Of a DNA stretch of 19,247 bases, positions 1 to 8,091 are shown in pieces. The stretch is from CAZTHC01 sp964613425. GTDB taxonomy: Bacteria; Bacillota; Clostridia; TANB77; CAG-508. The DNA is taken from assembly GCA_964613425.1 (NCBI GenBank), contig CAZTHC010000021.1, positions 1-19,247 of the forward strand, in the 5' to 3' direction. The stretch's first letter is position 1. Each line of letters starts with the position of its first letter. Below the pieces are notes generated by a model. The model made no database searches. It was given only the letters and a program-made list of their open reading frames with translations, and had not been told where the DNA came from. A program made the position numbers and the translations under genes.

Positions 1-1311
1 TGTTAAAACTGAAATAGTTATATAATCATCTATAACCCACAATCCATTATCAATTCTATACCATCCGTTTTTGGTTTCATATATTGTTATAGAAGCTCCA
101 TTATACAAAGATTTAATATAAGAATAATTGGTTCCAGGACCAGAGCGTACATTCAAAGAAGTTCTAACTTTTACAAATCCACTTATAGTGGAAGATTCTT
201 GTGGTTTTTTATAACTTGTTTGTGAAGAATTTTCTCGGCTAATTTCAAAAGTAGGCTCTTGAAGATAATTAGAGTGAACCCATAAGTTATCTCCAATTTT
301 TGACCAATCACCATTTTCTGCATATATGGTTACTTCGTTTCCATTGTATAAAGATTTAACATAAGAATAGTTGGTTCCAGGACCAGAACGTACATTTAAA
401 GAAGTATTTACTTTTACAAATCTTTTGTATGGAGATACTGTAACTAATTCTGAATTAGCCGTATTTGGAACAGTTCCAGCATTTGAGTTTTTAAAGCAAA
501 AGAAAATTGTATAATTTGCGTAGTTCCTAAAATTATCCGTTGTTACAGAAATGGTATTTCCACTAACGGTGGCTTTTCCTCTTCTAGTTGAAGTATTGAA
601 TTTCCCAGAATATAAATAAGGATCATACACTTTTATAACATTTCCTTCAATTCCAACCAAAGTAACAAAGTGACCACCTGTAGTAAATAAACCGTTTCCA
701 CAAGCAGCGACTACTAAATAGTCGTTATTTAACATTTCAATAACATCGTTTAATTTATAAGTTTCTTTGTATTCAATATCAAAATAATCTGCAATCCATC
801 TAAAAGCACTCCAGTAAGTGCCATTGTTACTACTTCTAAATCCTCTTTCAACAAATACTTCTGCCATTTTGCTAGGCGTAATGTTACCCGTAATGGAACT
901 AACAATCATAGCAGCACATGTTGGTCCGCAACCACTAGAACCAATTGTTTGAGATGAATTGTTAACAGAAGTATAAAAGTTGTTTTTCCATCTAAAATCT
1001 ATTTGACTATAATAGGTAAGACCAGCATAATCACCTAAAGGAATACTACCTTGGTAATCTTCTCCACTTTCATATGCTACTTCACCTTGAAGTTTAAAAC
1101 CTTCTGCTTCAACTTCTTGTGGCTCTAAAGAAACTTCATCACTTAAGTAAAGTTCTGGAATTTCTATTGAAGAAGCGTTTTTGTTTTTGGGAAGAGATTC
1201 CACTTTAGTTTCTTTTGATGTAAAAATGTTTTCTATAGAAAAACATAAAATAGAAGCGACAAATACGCATACCAAAACGAAGAATATAATTAATAGTTTA
1301 TCTTTTTTCAT
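1..1311 (-). CDS. C39-like cysteine peptidase with C-terminal SH3b repeats (partial)
   Basis: The reading frame is open from an ATG at 1311 to the window edge (437 codons, no stop), so the C-terminus is missing. An AAGGGG ribosome binding site precedes the ATG. The protein begins with a short basic stretch and one hydrophobic segment (about residues 5-27), which is a signal peptide or membrane anchor. A peptidase_C39_2-like domain follows. It has the motif GSSGCGPTCAAM with the likely nucleophile Cys128, a GGHFVTLVGI motif with His214, and then KVYDPY, which fits a Cys-His-Asp arrangement. Two SH3b (bacterial SH3) domains lie at about 297-349 and 377-427. Both contain SLNVRSGPGTNYSY and probably bind the cell wall. 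By family, the protein is likely an extracellular cysteine peptidase or amidase. The substrate cannot be inferred, and an inactive wall-binding role is possible. Confidence 0.82.
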   Translation of the reverse strand, partial: MKKDKLLIIFFVLVCVFVASILCFSIENIFTSKETKVESLPKNKNASSIEIPELYLSDEVSLEPQEVEAEGFKLQGEVAYESGEDYQGSIPLGDYAGLTYYSQIDFRWKNNFYTSVNNSSQTIGSSGCGPTCAAMIVSSITGNITPSKMAEVFVERGFRSSNNGTYWSAFRWIADYFDIEYKETYKLNDVIEMLNNDYLVVAACGNGLFTTGGHFVTLVGIEGNVIKVYDPYLYSGKFNTSTRRGKATVSGNTISVTTDNFRNYANYTIFFCFKNSNAGTVPNTANSELVTVSPYKRFVKVNTSLNVRSGPGTNYSYVKSLYNGNEVTIYAENGDWSKIGDNLWVHSNYLQEPTFEISRENSSQTSYKKPQESSTISGFVKVRTSLNVRSGPGTNYSYIKSLYNGASITIYETKNGWYRIDNGLWVIDDYITISVLT

Positions 1312-1390
1312 TTAACATTTCCCCTTAAAGTCGTATATTGTATAATATGAAGAAATGATTTGTTTTGACATAAGTTTCAAAACAAAATTT

Positions 1391-1418
1391 AAAGGTGTCC
1401 CTAAAGTAGGACACCTTT
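1391..1418 (-). terminator. Rho-independent terminator after the ABC exporter
   Basis: A perfect 10-bp stem (AAAGGTGTCC pairing with GGACACCTTT) encloses an 8-nt loop. On the minus strand it is followed by a T-rich stretch (TTTAAATTTTGTTTTG). It lies about 20 bp beyond the stop codon of the ABC exporter gene and upstream of the C39-like peptidase gene. Confidence 0.8.
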
Positions 1419-1436
1419 TCAAAATATATATTTAAA

Positions 1437-3746
1437 TTATTCAACTCTTAAAGCATTTACTGGATCTTTCTTTGCAGCCATTTTTGCAGGAATCCATCCG
1501 CCTAGTAAAGTTAACAAAATACTAATTATTAACAATACTAATGCATGAACAGGGTTCATTTGTGCAACATTTTCTAACTCTGTTAGGCTAAGAAGTAAGT
1601 TATTTATTGGAATAATTAATAACCTTGCAATTAATAATCCTAATAAACCAGAACACAAACCAATAATAAATGTTTCTGCATTAAATACTCTAGTTATATC
1701 TTTCTTTCTAGCACCAATTGCTCTTAATATACCAATTTCCTTTGTTCTTTCCAAAACAGAAATATATGTAATAATTGATATCATTACTGTTGAAACGATT
1801 AATGAAATTGAAGAAAATCCAACAAGTACCCAAGTTATAGCATCCATAATTCCACCACTTAAAGAAGAAATTGTTTCAGCATAATCTGTATAAACTACTT
1901 TTTCGTTTTCAGATTTTCCTTCATTATAGTTATCCAAATATTTTAATAAATCTTCTTTTGTATTAAAATCTTTTGGATAAATTTGAATTGCCACTGGTGG
2001 TAATTCTTCACCTAAGTAAGCTAATAATGTGTCTTTAGTAGTTTTACCTTCGTCTGTTGTTAAATCAAATTTTTCACCAGTCAAAACATTATAATCTGCA
2101 TCTCTTTGTTTTATAACAACGTCAGAATTTTTATTGTTCTCAATAATAGCACTCATTAATGCTTCTTTATATATTATTCCAGAACCAGAAAATTCTCCAA
2201 AGGCATCATCTCTCTTACCTCTAGCAATACCAACTAGTTTTAATGTAATATTACTTTCATTATCATATAATTTATTGAAATCCATATTAATTGTAAAATA
2301 GTTACCAACTTTTGTATACATATCATTGTTTAATACAATTTTAAATTCTTTAGATAATAATTCATCAAAAGTTACTTCAGCATCTTTACTATATCCAAGA
2401 GCTTCTAAAACAGGAGAAGCAACTCTGTTTTTAGAATCAACTAAAAGAATTAATTCAGTTTCATTTGTAGGCATTTTACCATAGATACATTCAAAATGTT
2501 CATCTATAATAGTATTTTCAGTTGAACCACTTAAATTTTCTGGTAAAGCAGCCATAATCATAGTAGTATCTAATAAGCTAACTTTATCATCATTCTTAAC
2601 AAATAAATTCATTTTTGTAGCTCTATTATAAGCTATTCCACTAATTAATTTTTCATCAACAGATTTTATATGATCTGTATAGTCTGTTGTGATATTATTC
2701 TTATGAATTAAATCTAAGGCTGTTTTTAAACCTCTAACAATTTTTTCATCAGAATATTCTTCCAAATTGCGCTCATCAGTTCCTTGTAATTCAGCCATAG
2801 TGTCTTCAGTCATACTAATAGTTTGAGAACTAATAACAATTGGCATTTGGCATAAAGTATCTTGCTCAAATTTATCTATTTGCTTATCAAAACCATTAGA
2901 TAATGCAAGTATTAAAGCAATACCAATTATACCAATACTAGAAGCAAAAGCTGTTAAAAGAGTTCTTCCTTTTTTAGTTTTTATGTTGTTAAAAGATAAA
3001 TTTAAAGCTGAAAAGAATCCCATTGATGTTTTACGAATAGAGTAATTTGAATTTACAACATTTTCATCAATGTTTGAATCAGAATCCTCTAATAAACTTC
3101 CGTCTTTTAATTTAACAATTCTTGTTGCATATTCATTAGCTAATTCAGCATTGTGAGTTACCATTATTACTAATTTTTCTTTAGCAATTTCTTTAATTAA
3201 ATTCATAATTTGAACACTAGTTACAGAATCTAAAGCACCAGTTGGTTCATCTGCTAAAATAATATCTGGGTCATTTACTAAAGCTCTTGCAATAGCAACT
3301 CTTTGTGCTTGCCCACCAGATAATTGGTTTGGATGTTTATGTGCATGCTCTTTCAATCCAACCTTTTCAAGAACTTCTAATGCTCTTTTTCTTCTTTCTT
3401 TAGCAGAAATTCCACTTAAAGTCATACATAGTTCAATGTTTGCCAATATAGATAAATGACTTATTAAATTGTAACTTTGGAATATAAATCCAATACAATT
3501 ATTTCTATATGCATCCCAATCTTTATCCTTAAATTTTTTTGTGGATTTGCCGTTAATAATCAAATCCCCAGAATCGTATCTATCTAATCCACCAACAATA
3601 TTTAGTAAAGTAGTTTTACCACTTCCACTTGGTCCTAAAATAGCTACAAATTCATTACTTTTGAACTTTAAACTTACGCCACGTAAAGCTTGTTGTTCAA
3701 AGTCACCTGTTTTAAAACTTTTCTTAATGTTTACTAATTCTAACAT
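1437..3746 (-). CDS. Fused ABC transporter ATP-binding protein/permease (MacB/FtsX type)
   Basis: The 769-residue protein has an N-terminal ATPase domain (about 1-225) of the LolD/MacB class. It shows Walker A GPSGSGKT (38-45), Q-loop Gln90, signature LSGGQ (142-146), Walker B IILADE ending at Glu167, and His198. A first membrane helix (about 262-284) is followed by a large extracellular MacB-like domain (about 290-625). A C-terminal FtsX-type permease with three helices contains the typical [19 protein letters not shown] loop. Such type VII ABC systems act as mechanotransmitters or exporters for lipoproteins, peptides or antimicrobial agents; the substrate here is unknown. AGGAGG precedes the ATG at optimal spacing. 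No two-component genes adjoin it, so this is not an obvious Bce-type resistance operon. The ATPase and permease being on one chain is a known variant. Confidence 0.93.
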   Translation of the reverse strand: MLELVNIKKSFKTGDFEQQALRGVSLKFKSNEFVAILGPSGSGKTTLLNIVGGLDRYDSGDLIINGKSTKKFKDKDWDAYRNNCIGFIFQSYNLISHLSILANIELCMTLSGISAKERRKRALEVLEKVGLKEHAHKHPNQLSGGQAQRVAIARALVNDPDIILADEPTGALDSVTSVQIMNLIKEIAKEKLVIMVTHNAELANEYATRIVKLKDGSLLEDSDSNIDENVVNSNYSIRKTSMGFFSALNLSFNNIKTKKGRTLLTAFASSIGIIGIALILALSNGFDKQIDKFEQDTLCQMPIVISSQTISMTEDTMAELQGTDERNLEEYSDEKIVRGLKTALDLIHKNNITTDYTDHIKSVDEKLISGIAYNRATKMNLFVKNDDKVSLLDTTMIMAALPENLSGSTENTIIDEHFECIYGKMPTNETELILLVDSKNRVASPVLEALGYSKDAEVTFDELLSKEFKIVLNNDMYTKVGNYFTINMDFNKLYDNESNITLKLVGIARGKRDDAFGEFSGSGIIYKEALMSAIIENNKNSDVVIKQRDADYNVLTGEKFDLTTDEGKTTKDTLLAYLGEELPPVAIQIYPKDFNTKEDLLKYLDNYNEGKSENEKVVYTDYAETISSLSGGIMDAITWVLVGFSSISLIVSTVMISIITYISVLERTKEIGILRAIGARKKDITRVFNAETFIIGLCSGLLGLLIARLLIIPINNLLLSLTELENVAQMNPVHALVLLIISILLTLLGGWIPAKMAAKKDPVNALRVE

Positions 3747-3775
3747 AAAAGCCTCCTATAAAATCAATACAAAAT

Positions 3776-3784
3776 ATTATATCA
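3776..3784 (-). promoter_or_regulatory. Extended -10 promoter of the ABC exporter
   Basis: On the minus strand the sequence reads TGATATAAT, an extended -10 (TGn plus consensus TATAAT), about 30 bp upstream of the ATG. The -35 region (TATCTT at 17 bp) is poor, as is common when the TG extension is present. Confidence 0.5.
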
Positions 3785-3818
3785 TAATAATAATTAAAAA
3801 GATATACTTCTATACAAT

Positions 3819-3849
3819 AAAAAAAAGATATACACGAATGTATATCTTT

Positions 3850-3850
<1 letters not shown>
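3819..3850 (-). terminator. Terminator of the tRNA-Arg transcript
   Basis: A perfect 12-bp stem (AAAAGATATACA with TGTATATCTTTT) closes a 4-nt loop and is followed on the minus strand by a run of eight T. It starts directly at the tRNA 3' end; position 3850 is shared with the encoded CCA. Confidence 0.85.
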
Positions 3851-3926
<76 letters not shown>

Positions 3927-3945
3927 ATAGGAATTTGCAATAACA

Positions 3946-3974
3946 ATATTAACACGGTTTTTTTCATTTGTCAA
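3946..3974 (-). promoter_or_regulatory. Sigma-A promoter of tRNA-Arg
   Basis: On the minus strand TTGACA (3969-3974) and TAATAT (3946-3951) are separated by exactly 17 bp, placing the start about 12 bp upstream of the mature tRNA end. Confidence 0.8.
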
Positions 3975-3992
3975 TTGCTTTTATTAAAAAAA

Positions 3993-4001
3993 TGGTATAA
4001 A
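3993..4001 (+). promoter_or_regulatory. Extended -10 promoter of the CmpB-type gene
   Basis: TGGTATAAA (TGn plus TATAAA) lies about 28 bp upstream of the ATG at 4029 and back to back with the tRNA-Arg promoter. No good -35 element is seen at 17 bp. Confidence 0.45.
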
Positions 4002-4028
4002 ATATAGAAAAATAAAAAGGAGTTTTGT

Positions 4029-4736
4029 ATGGAAAAAGAAAAAAAAGTCACAAAACACTACTTATTGTCGTATTTCGTTTTTTTTAGTATTTTTGGTTTG
4101 CTAATGGAAACTTTATTTTGTTATATTACAACAGGAGTACTGGAAAGCAGAAAAGGATTACTGATTGGACCATTCTGCCCAATATATGGAGTAGGAGCAG
4201 TGGTTTTAATTTGTTTCTTAGGAAAAGTAAAAGACGATAATAAAAAAATAGTAATATTTGGAGCAATATTAGGAACAGTAGTTGAATACGTTTTAAGCTA
4301 TATATTAGAAGCATTATATGGCTCAAGATTTTGGAATTATGAAGATAGATTTCTAAACCTAAACGGTAGGGTATGTTTACTGTATGCATTTTATTGGGGA
4401 ATGTTATCATTATTATTAATGAAAACATTAAAACCAAACATAGATAAACTAATAGATAAAATTCCAGTAAAGGAAAACATTATAGATTCAATAATAATAA
4501 TATTCTTCATTATAAATACATTGCTTACAGTGTGGGCTGTTTGTGCATATCAAGCTAGAGTAGAAAATAAATATTATAATAAAAATGTAAAAACAATTTC
4601 AAGTGGAATAATATTAGAAATAGAAGAAAAATGGTTTTCAAACGAATATATGTTAAAAGTATTTCCAAATTTAAGGTTAAGAACTCCAGAAGGAAAAGAA
4701 ATATTTATTAAAAATTTAATAAATCAAGAGAGCTAA
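4029..4736 (+). CDS. Putative ABC transporter type IV / CmpB family membrane protein
   Basis: The 235-residue protein resembles the ABC_trans_CmpB family (PF06541). It has GPFCPIYG (47-54), a second helix block ending in LEALYGSRFWNY (93-104), and NLNGRVCLLY (110-119), all typical of this family. Five membrane helices are predicted at about 11-33, 45-65, 74-97, 115-133 and 152-174, followed by a soluble tail. The family is widespread in Clostridia and is annotated as a transporter component only by association; no ATPase gene lies next to it here, so its function is unproven. AAGGAG sits 6 nt before the ATG. A long hairpin follows the stop codon and separates it from the next gene. Confidence 0.82.
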   Translation: MEKEKKVTKHYLLSYFVFFSIFGLLMETLFCYITTGVLESRKGLLIGPFCPIYGVGAVVLICFLGKVKDDNKKIVIFGAILGTVVEYVLSYILEALYGSRFWNYEDRFLNLNGRVCLLYAFYWGMLSLLLMKTLKPNIDKLIDKIPVKENIIDSIIIIFFIINTLLTVWAVCAYQARVENKYYNKNVKTISSGIILEIEEKWFSNEYMLKVFPNLRLRTPEGKEIFIKNLINQES

Positions 4737-4738
4737 AG

Positions 4739-4783
4739 AATAAACCTCATATTTATATAATAAATATAAATATGAGGTTTATT
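4739..4783 (+). promoter_or_regulatory. 19-bp perfect hairpin that contains the next gene's Shine-Dalgarno
   Basis: The arms 4739-4757 and 4765-4783 are perfectly complementary over 19 bp with a 7-nt loop. The hairpin begins 2 nt after one stop codon and ends 1 nt before the ATG at 4785. The only Shine-Dalgarno for that ATG, GAGG at 4774-4777, is inside the 3' arm. No long U-run follows, so as a terminator it is imperfect. A control of translation or processing of read-through RNA is an equal possibility. Confidence 0.75.
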
Positions 4784-4784
4784 T

Positions 4785-5811
4785 ATGAAGAATGCTTTTA
4801 AAATTATATTTGTAATTATAGGAACAATAATAGGTGCAGGCTTTGCTTCAGGAAAAGAAATATTAATTTTTTTCAATACATATGGAACAGAAGGATTTAT
4901 AGGTGTTGCAATTTCTTCTATACTAATCAGTATAGTCATATTTATGGTTTTGAATATATGTTTAAATAAAAAAATAAATAGTTATGAAGAGTTTGTTGAA
5001 ACAACAATTGTGAAAAATAAAACAATAAAAAATATAATAAATGGAGTAATAAATATTTTTCTATTTATATCGTTTTGTATAATGATGGCAGCGTTTATTG
5101 CATATTTCGTTCAGGAACTACAAATAGAAAATAAAGGAGTTATTGCAATCTTACTAGGAATAACAGTGTATATAATTTTATTAAAAGATATTAATGGAAT
5201 AATAAAAGTAAATGCAATATTAATGCCAATTCTAATTATATTAATAATTATTTTAGGAATAAAAAATAGCATAAAAATAGAAGGTATGGAAGTGTTACAA
5301 ACAGCAAATGTTATGAAAAATTGGATAATAAGTGCAGTTATATATGCAAGCTATAACAGTATTGTTTTAATACCAATATTGTTAACAATAAGAAGTTTTA
5401 TAAAAAATAAGAAAGAAATAAAAGTAATTTCAATTAGCTGTGGAATTATATTTTTTATTCTTGCAGCAATAATATACTTCTTAATAAGTACTAAAATAAA
5501 TGAAGTCAAAGAAATGGAAATGCCAGTGGTATATATCGCAAGCCAAAATGGAAGTTTATATAAATACATATATGGAGGAGTTATATTACGGCGCGATTTT
5601 AACAACTGCTATATCTACTGGATATGGCTTTTTAAAGAATATTACAAAACAACAAAAAACATATAAAATTGTAGCAGCAAGCATATGCATTGTTTCTTTG
5701 TTAATTAGTAGTATAGGTTTTTCAAATTTGGTAAGCACGTTATACCCATTTTTTGGGTATTTAGGATTAATACAAATTGTTAATATAACATATTTTCATA
5801 TAAAATCTTGA
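4785..5811 (+). CDS. YkvI-like membrane transporter, interrupted by a +1 frame change at CGG
   Basis: The N-terminal part (4785 to about 5588) reads through a protein with GTIIGAGFASGKEI (residues 13-26), typical of the YkvI family in the LeuT/APC fold, and about eight hydrophobic segments. After VIL at 5580-5588 the zero frame turns implausible (RRDFNNCYIYW) and stops at 5666. The +1 frame continues with GAILTTAISTGYGFL and two more helices to a stop at 5811. Skipping C5589 gives YGGVIL-GAILTTAIST, a seamless product of about 341 residues, close to the usual family length. The junction codon is CGG (5589-5591). YkvI proteins are uncharacterised integral membrane proteins. This may be a pseudogene, a sequencing error or a recoded gene; the last is discussed in the findings. 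Confidence 0.75.
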
Positions 5812-5871
5812 AAAAAAGTAGTTTTATTGATATAACTATAAAAACAAATAAAATATGTTAGGAAAAGTTTT

Positions 5872-7062
5872 ATGGATTATTTAAAAATTTTTAGAGATAC
5901 AGAAGGCGAAACTAAAAAAATAAATAAAAAGAGAGTATTAAAATTCTCAGCAATTGTTGCTGTAATAATTTTAGTAATTGTAATATGCGTGCTTTATTTA
6001 GTAAATATTGAATTTAGAACTTTTTTTGATAAACACATTTTAAGAAAAGAACTTACAGAAAATACACTTGCAACAATCAAAATAGAAGAATCTACAAATC
6101 CAAATATATACGCATATAACAAAAACATTGCAATTTTAGATAAAAATGTTTTAAAAATATATAATACATCTGGAAAAGAAGAGAGTTCCTTAGATATTAT
6201 AGCAACATCTCCAATTTTTGCTTCAAATAATAGATTTTTAGCAGTAGCAGAAAAAAGTGGACAAACAATCTATTTAATAGCAGATGGAAATATTTTATGG
6301 CAAAAAGAAATAGAAGGAAACATTTCTAATATAAATGTAAATAAAAATGGATATGTTTCAATAGTAGTAACTGGTACAAGTTACAAAACTGTTGTAATTA
6401 CATTGGATTCAAAAGGAAATGAATTGTTTAAAAAGTTTTTGTCAAACACAAATGTTATAAGTACAGATATTTCAAATGATAATAAATTTTTAGCAATGGC
6501 AGAAGCAAACTTCTCAGGAACATTAATACAATCAAATATCGAGATTATATCAATGGAAAATGCTAAAAGTGCACCCAAAGAAGCTATTAAATATAATCAT
6601 AAATTAGAATCAAACAGCTTAATAATAAACTTAAAATATCAAGATAAAAATAAATTGATATGCTTAGCAGATGATGGGATATACTCAATGCAAGAAGATT
6701 CAATAAACAAAATATTAGATTTTAATCAAGAAAAAACAATTTTTGCGGACATAAATTTAACAAATAACATTGTAAATGTAACTCAAAGGTCATCTGGAAT
6801 ATTTTCGACAGAAACAACAATTAAAATAAAAAATGTAAATAACAATAAAGAGAGTACATATACATTTAATGGAAGTCCAAAAGCGATATATGCATACGAC
6901 AATGTAATAGGAATAAATATAGGTTCAGAAGCAATTTTTATAGGAAGTAATGGATGGTTGATAAAAAAATACATTTCATCACAAGGAATAAAAAACGTGG
7001 TAATGTGTAATGGAATAGCAGGTATTATTTACAAAAACAAGATAGAATTAATTAATTTGTAA
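5872..7062 (+). CDS. Single-pass membrane protein, DUF5711-like, predicted beta-propeller
   Basis: The 396-residue protein has a short cytoplasmic basic segment, one membrane helix (about 23-44) and a long extracytoplasmic region. That region is made of short repeating beta-rich units such as YAYNKNIAILDKN, ASNNRFLAVAEKS and SNDNKFLAMAEAN, about 40-50 residues apart, which is how a WD40- or PQQ-like propeller appears. It resembles DUF5711 proteins of Clostridia. No catalytic motif is visible, and a sensing or scaffold role at the cell surface is a guess. The site AGGAAAAG precedes the ATG. The CvpA-family and LCP genes follow on the same strand after a repeat-filled gap, so they may not share one transcript. 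Confidence 0.72.
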   Translation: MDYLKIFRDTEGETKKINKKRVLKFSAIVAVIILVIVICVLYLVNIEFRTFFDKHILRKELTENTLATIKIEESTNPNIYAYNKNIAILDKNVLKIYNTSGKEESSLDIIATSPIFASNNRFLAVAEKSGQTIYLIADGNILWQKEIEGNISNINVNKNGYVSIVVTGTSYKTVVITLDSKGNELFKKFLSNTNVISTDISNDNKFLAMAEANFSGTLIQSNIEIISMENAKSAPKEAIKYNHKLESNSLIINLKYQDKNKLICLADDGIYSMQEDSINKILDFNQEKTIFADINLTNNIVNVTQRSSGIFSTETTIKIKNVNNNKESTYTFNGSPKAIYAYDNVIGINIGSEAIFIGSNGWLIKKYISSQGIKNVVMCNGIAGIIYKNKIELINL

Positions 7063-7070
7063 AAAATCTT

Positions 7071-7097
7071 GTAAGGGTCGGCGTCCCCGACGACCCT
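7071..7097 (+). repeat. GTAGGGG-type palindromic repeat, copy 1
   Basis: AGGGTCG (7074-7080) pairs with CGACCCT (7091-7097) around GCGTCCCCGA. It starts 8 bp after the stop codon of the preceding gene. It is followed by GAAATTACAAAT, which also follows copies at 7249 and 18372. The GC content is far above the surroundings. Confidence 0.85.
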
Positions 7098-7168
7098 CAG
7101 TGAAATTACAAATAAAATATGCCGTAAATAATCCGCCCAATCTCGTCGGTGATAATATTCAAACATTA

Positions 7169-7203
7169 GTGAATAGTGAAGAATGAATGGTGAAGAGTGA
7201 ATA
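7169..7203 (+). repeat. Five tandem 7-bp units, consensus GTGAATA
   Basis: The units read GTGAATA, GTGAAGA, ATGAATG, GTGAAGA and GTGAATA without gaps. They run directly into GTTGTAGGAG of the next palindrome. A two-unit version stands upstream of another palindrome at 18345. Confidence 0.8.
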
Positions 7204-7206
7204 GTT

Positions 7207-7229
7207 GTAGGAGCAGACCTGTGTCTGCG
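7207..7229 (+). repeat. GTAGGAG-type palindromic repeat with GCAGAC stem
   Basis: The same GTAGGAG lead is followed by a different stem: GCAGAC (7213-7218) pairs with GTCTGC (7223-7228). The lead is conserved while the stem differs from the neighbouring copies. Confidence 0.8.
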
Positions 7230-7248
7230 GATAAAAATTAATACATTT

Positions 7249-7275
7249 GTAGGGGTCGGCGTCCCCGACGACCCG
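7249..7275 (+). repeat. GTAGGGG-type palindromic repeat, copy 2
   Basis: GTAGGGGTCGGCGTCCCCGA followed by CGACCCG is almost identical to the copy at 7071. The GAAATTACAAAT tail follows 6 nt later. The stem GGGTCG pairs with CGACCC. Confidence 0.85.
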
Positions 7276-7301
7276 TAAAGAAATTACAAATTTATTGAAA
7301 T

Positions 7302-7325
7302 GTAGGGGCGTATTGTATACGCCCG
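7302..7325 (+). repeat. GTAGGGGCGTAT-type palindromic repeat, copy 1
   Basis: GGGCGTAT (7306-7313) and ATACGCCC (7317-7324) form a perfect 8-bp stem with a 3-nt loop, after the GTAG lead. The same sequence recurs at 12438. It lies about 30 bp upstream of the CvpA-family start codon, so it would be in the 5' leader of that gene. Confidence 0.85.
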
Positions 7326-7354
7326 AAAAATAAAATGTATAGGGAAGGTGTAAA

Positions 7355-8020
7355 ATGAATTTTGTAGTAGATTTAATAATTATAGCAATTATAGTTTTAA
7401 GTACAATAATAGGGTATAAGCGAGGCTTAATAAAAACAGCAATAAAAATATGCTCTTTCATTATTGCAATAATAGTCACATTAATTTTGTATAAACCAGT
7501 TTCAAACTTTGTTATAACAAATACACAAATAGATGAAAACTTGCAATCAACAATAGAAAATAACATTAAAGGAGAAGAAATAAATACGCAAGTTGAATTA
7601 AATGAGGAAAACTCTGAAAACACCCCAGAAAACATTAGAAAGTATTTAAATAATTCAATAAACGATATGACAGATGGGGTAAAAGAGAACGTTGCACTAA
7701 TGGTATCTAGAAACCTTGCAATATTAGTAATTAATGCAGGGTGTGCAATTTTGATATTTTTAATTGTAAGAGTAGGGCTATTATTAGTGTCATTCTTAAC
7801 AGAAATAATAGAAAAAATTCCAATTATAAAACAATTCAATAAATTAGGTGGATTTTTATATGGAATAATTAAAGGATTTTTAATAGTTTATGCAGTTTTA
7901 GGAATAATTTCATTAATATCTCCTTTTATAACAAATGCGGAATTTATGCAATTTATCACAAACTCTACAATAGGAGCAATAATGTATAATAATAACATTT
8001 TACTAAATATAATATTTTAA
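7355..8020 (+). CDS. CvpA family membrane protein
   Basis: The 221-residue protein starts with VVDLIIIAIIVLSTIIGYKRG, the signature of the CvpA (colicin V production) family: an early Asp and a Gly-rich turn after the first helix. Four membrane helices are predicted (about 4-20, 28-46, 118-148 and 164-190). A polar, Glu/Asn-rich loop between helices two and three (about 55-110) is longer than in the shortest family members. CvpA proteins are inner-membrane proteins linked to envelope homeostasis; the biochemical role is unknown. The ribosome binding site GGAAGGTG precedes the ATG. The next gene has its own strong promoter. Confidence 0.85.
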   Translation: MNFVVDLIIIAIIVLSTIIGYKRGLIKTAIKICSFIIAIIVTLILYKPVSNFVITNTQIDENLQSTIENNIKGEEINTQVELNEENSENTPENIRKYLNNSINDMTDGVKENVALMVSRNLAILVINAGCAILIFLIVRVGLLLVSFLTEIIEKIPIIKQFNKLGGFLYGIIKGFLIVYAVLGIISLISPFITNAEFMQFITNSTIGAIMYNNNILLNIIF

Positions 8021-8028
8021 AATTTGTA

Positions 8029-8057
8029 TTGATATTATAAGTTTTTTTTGTTATACT
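8029..8057 (+). promoter_or_regulatory. Sigma-A promoter of the LCP gene
   Basis: TTGATA (8029-8034) and TATACT (8052-8057) are 17 bp apart, with a TG extension before the -10. Transcription would start near 8064, just upstream of the ribosome binding site at 8079, which supports the TTG start at 8092. Confidence 0.78.
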
Positions 8058-8091
8058 TTAACTTACGTTGTACAAATTAGGAGTGATAAAA

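Noticed and set aside
1437..3746. Bacteriocin-resistance (Bce) operon
   Set aside because: No sensor kinase or response regulator is adjacent, and the ATPase and permease are fused, which is not the Bce layout.
5500..5811. Separate small gene of 103 codons
   Set aside because: Its downstream part is clearly the C-terminal third of the YkvI-like protein; the upstream part is only the +1 reading of the same gene.
5827..5854. Promoter TTGATA-16-TAAAAT for the gene at 5872
   Set aside because: The implied start would fall on the ribosome binding site itself, so it is unlikely to be used.
7071..7325. CRISPR array
   Set aside because: The repeats differ from each other, are unevenly spaced and have no unique spacers of constant length; no cas genes are present.
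7159..7839. Long minus-strand open frame of 226 codons
   Set aside because: It is antisense to the CvpA-family gene and the repeat cluster, with low-complexity hydrophobic content and no binding site. The CvpA family match decides the strand.
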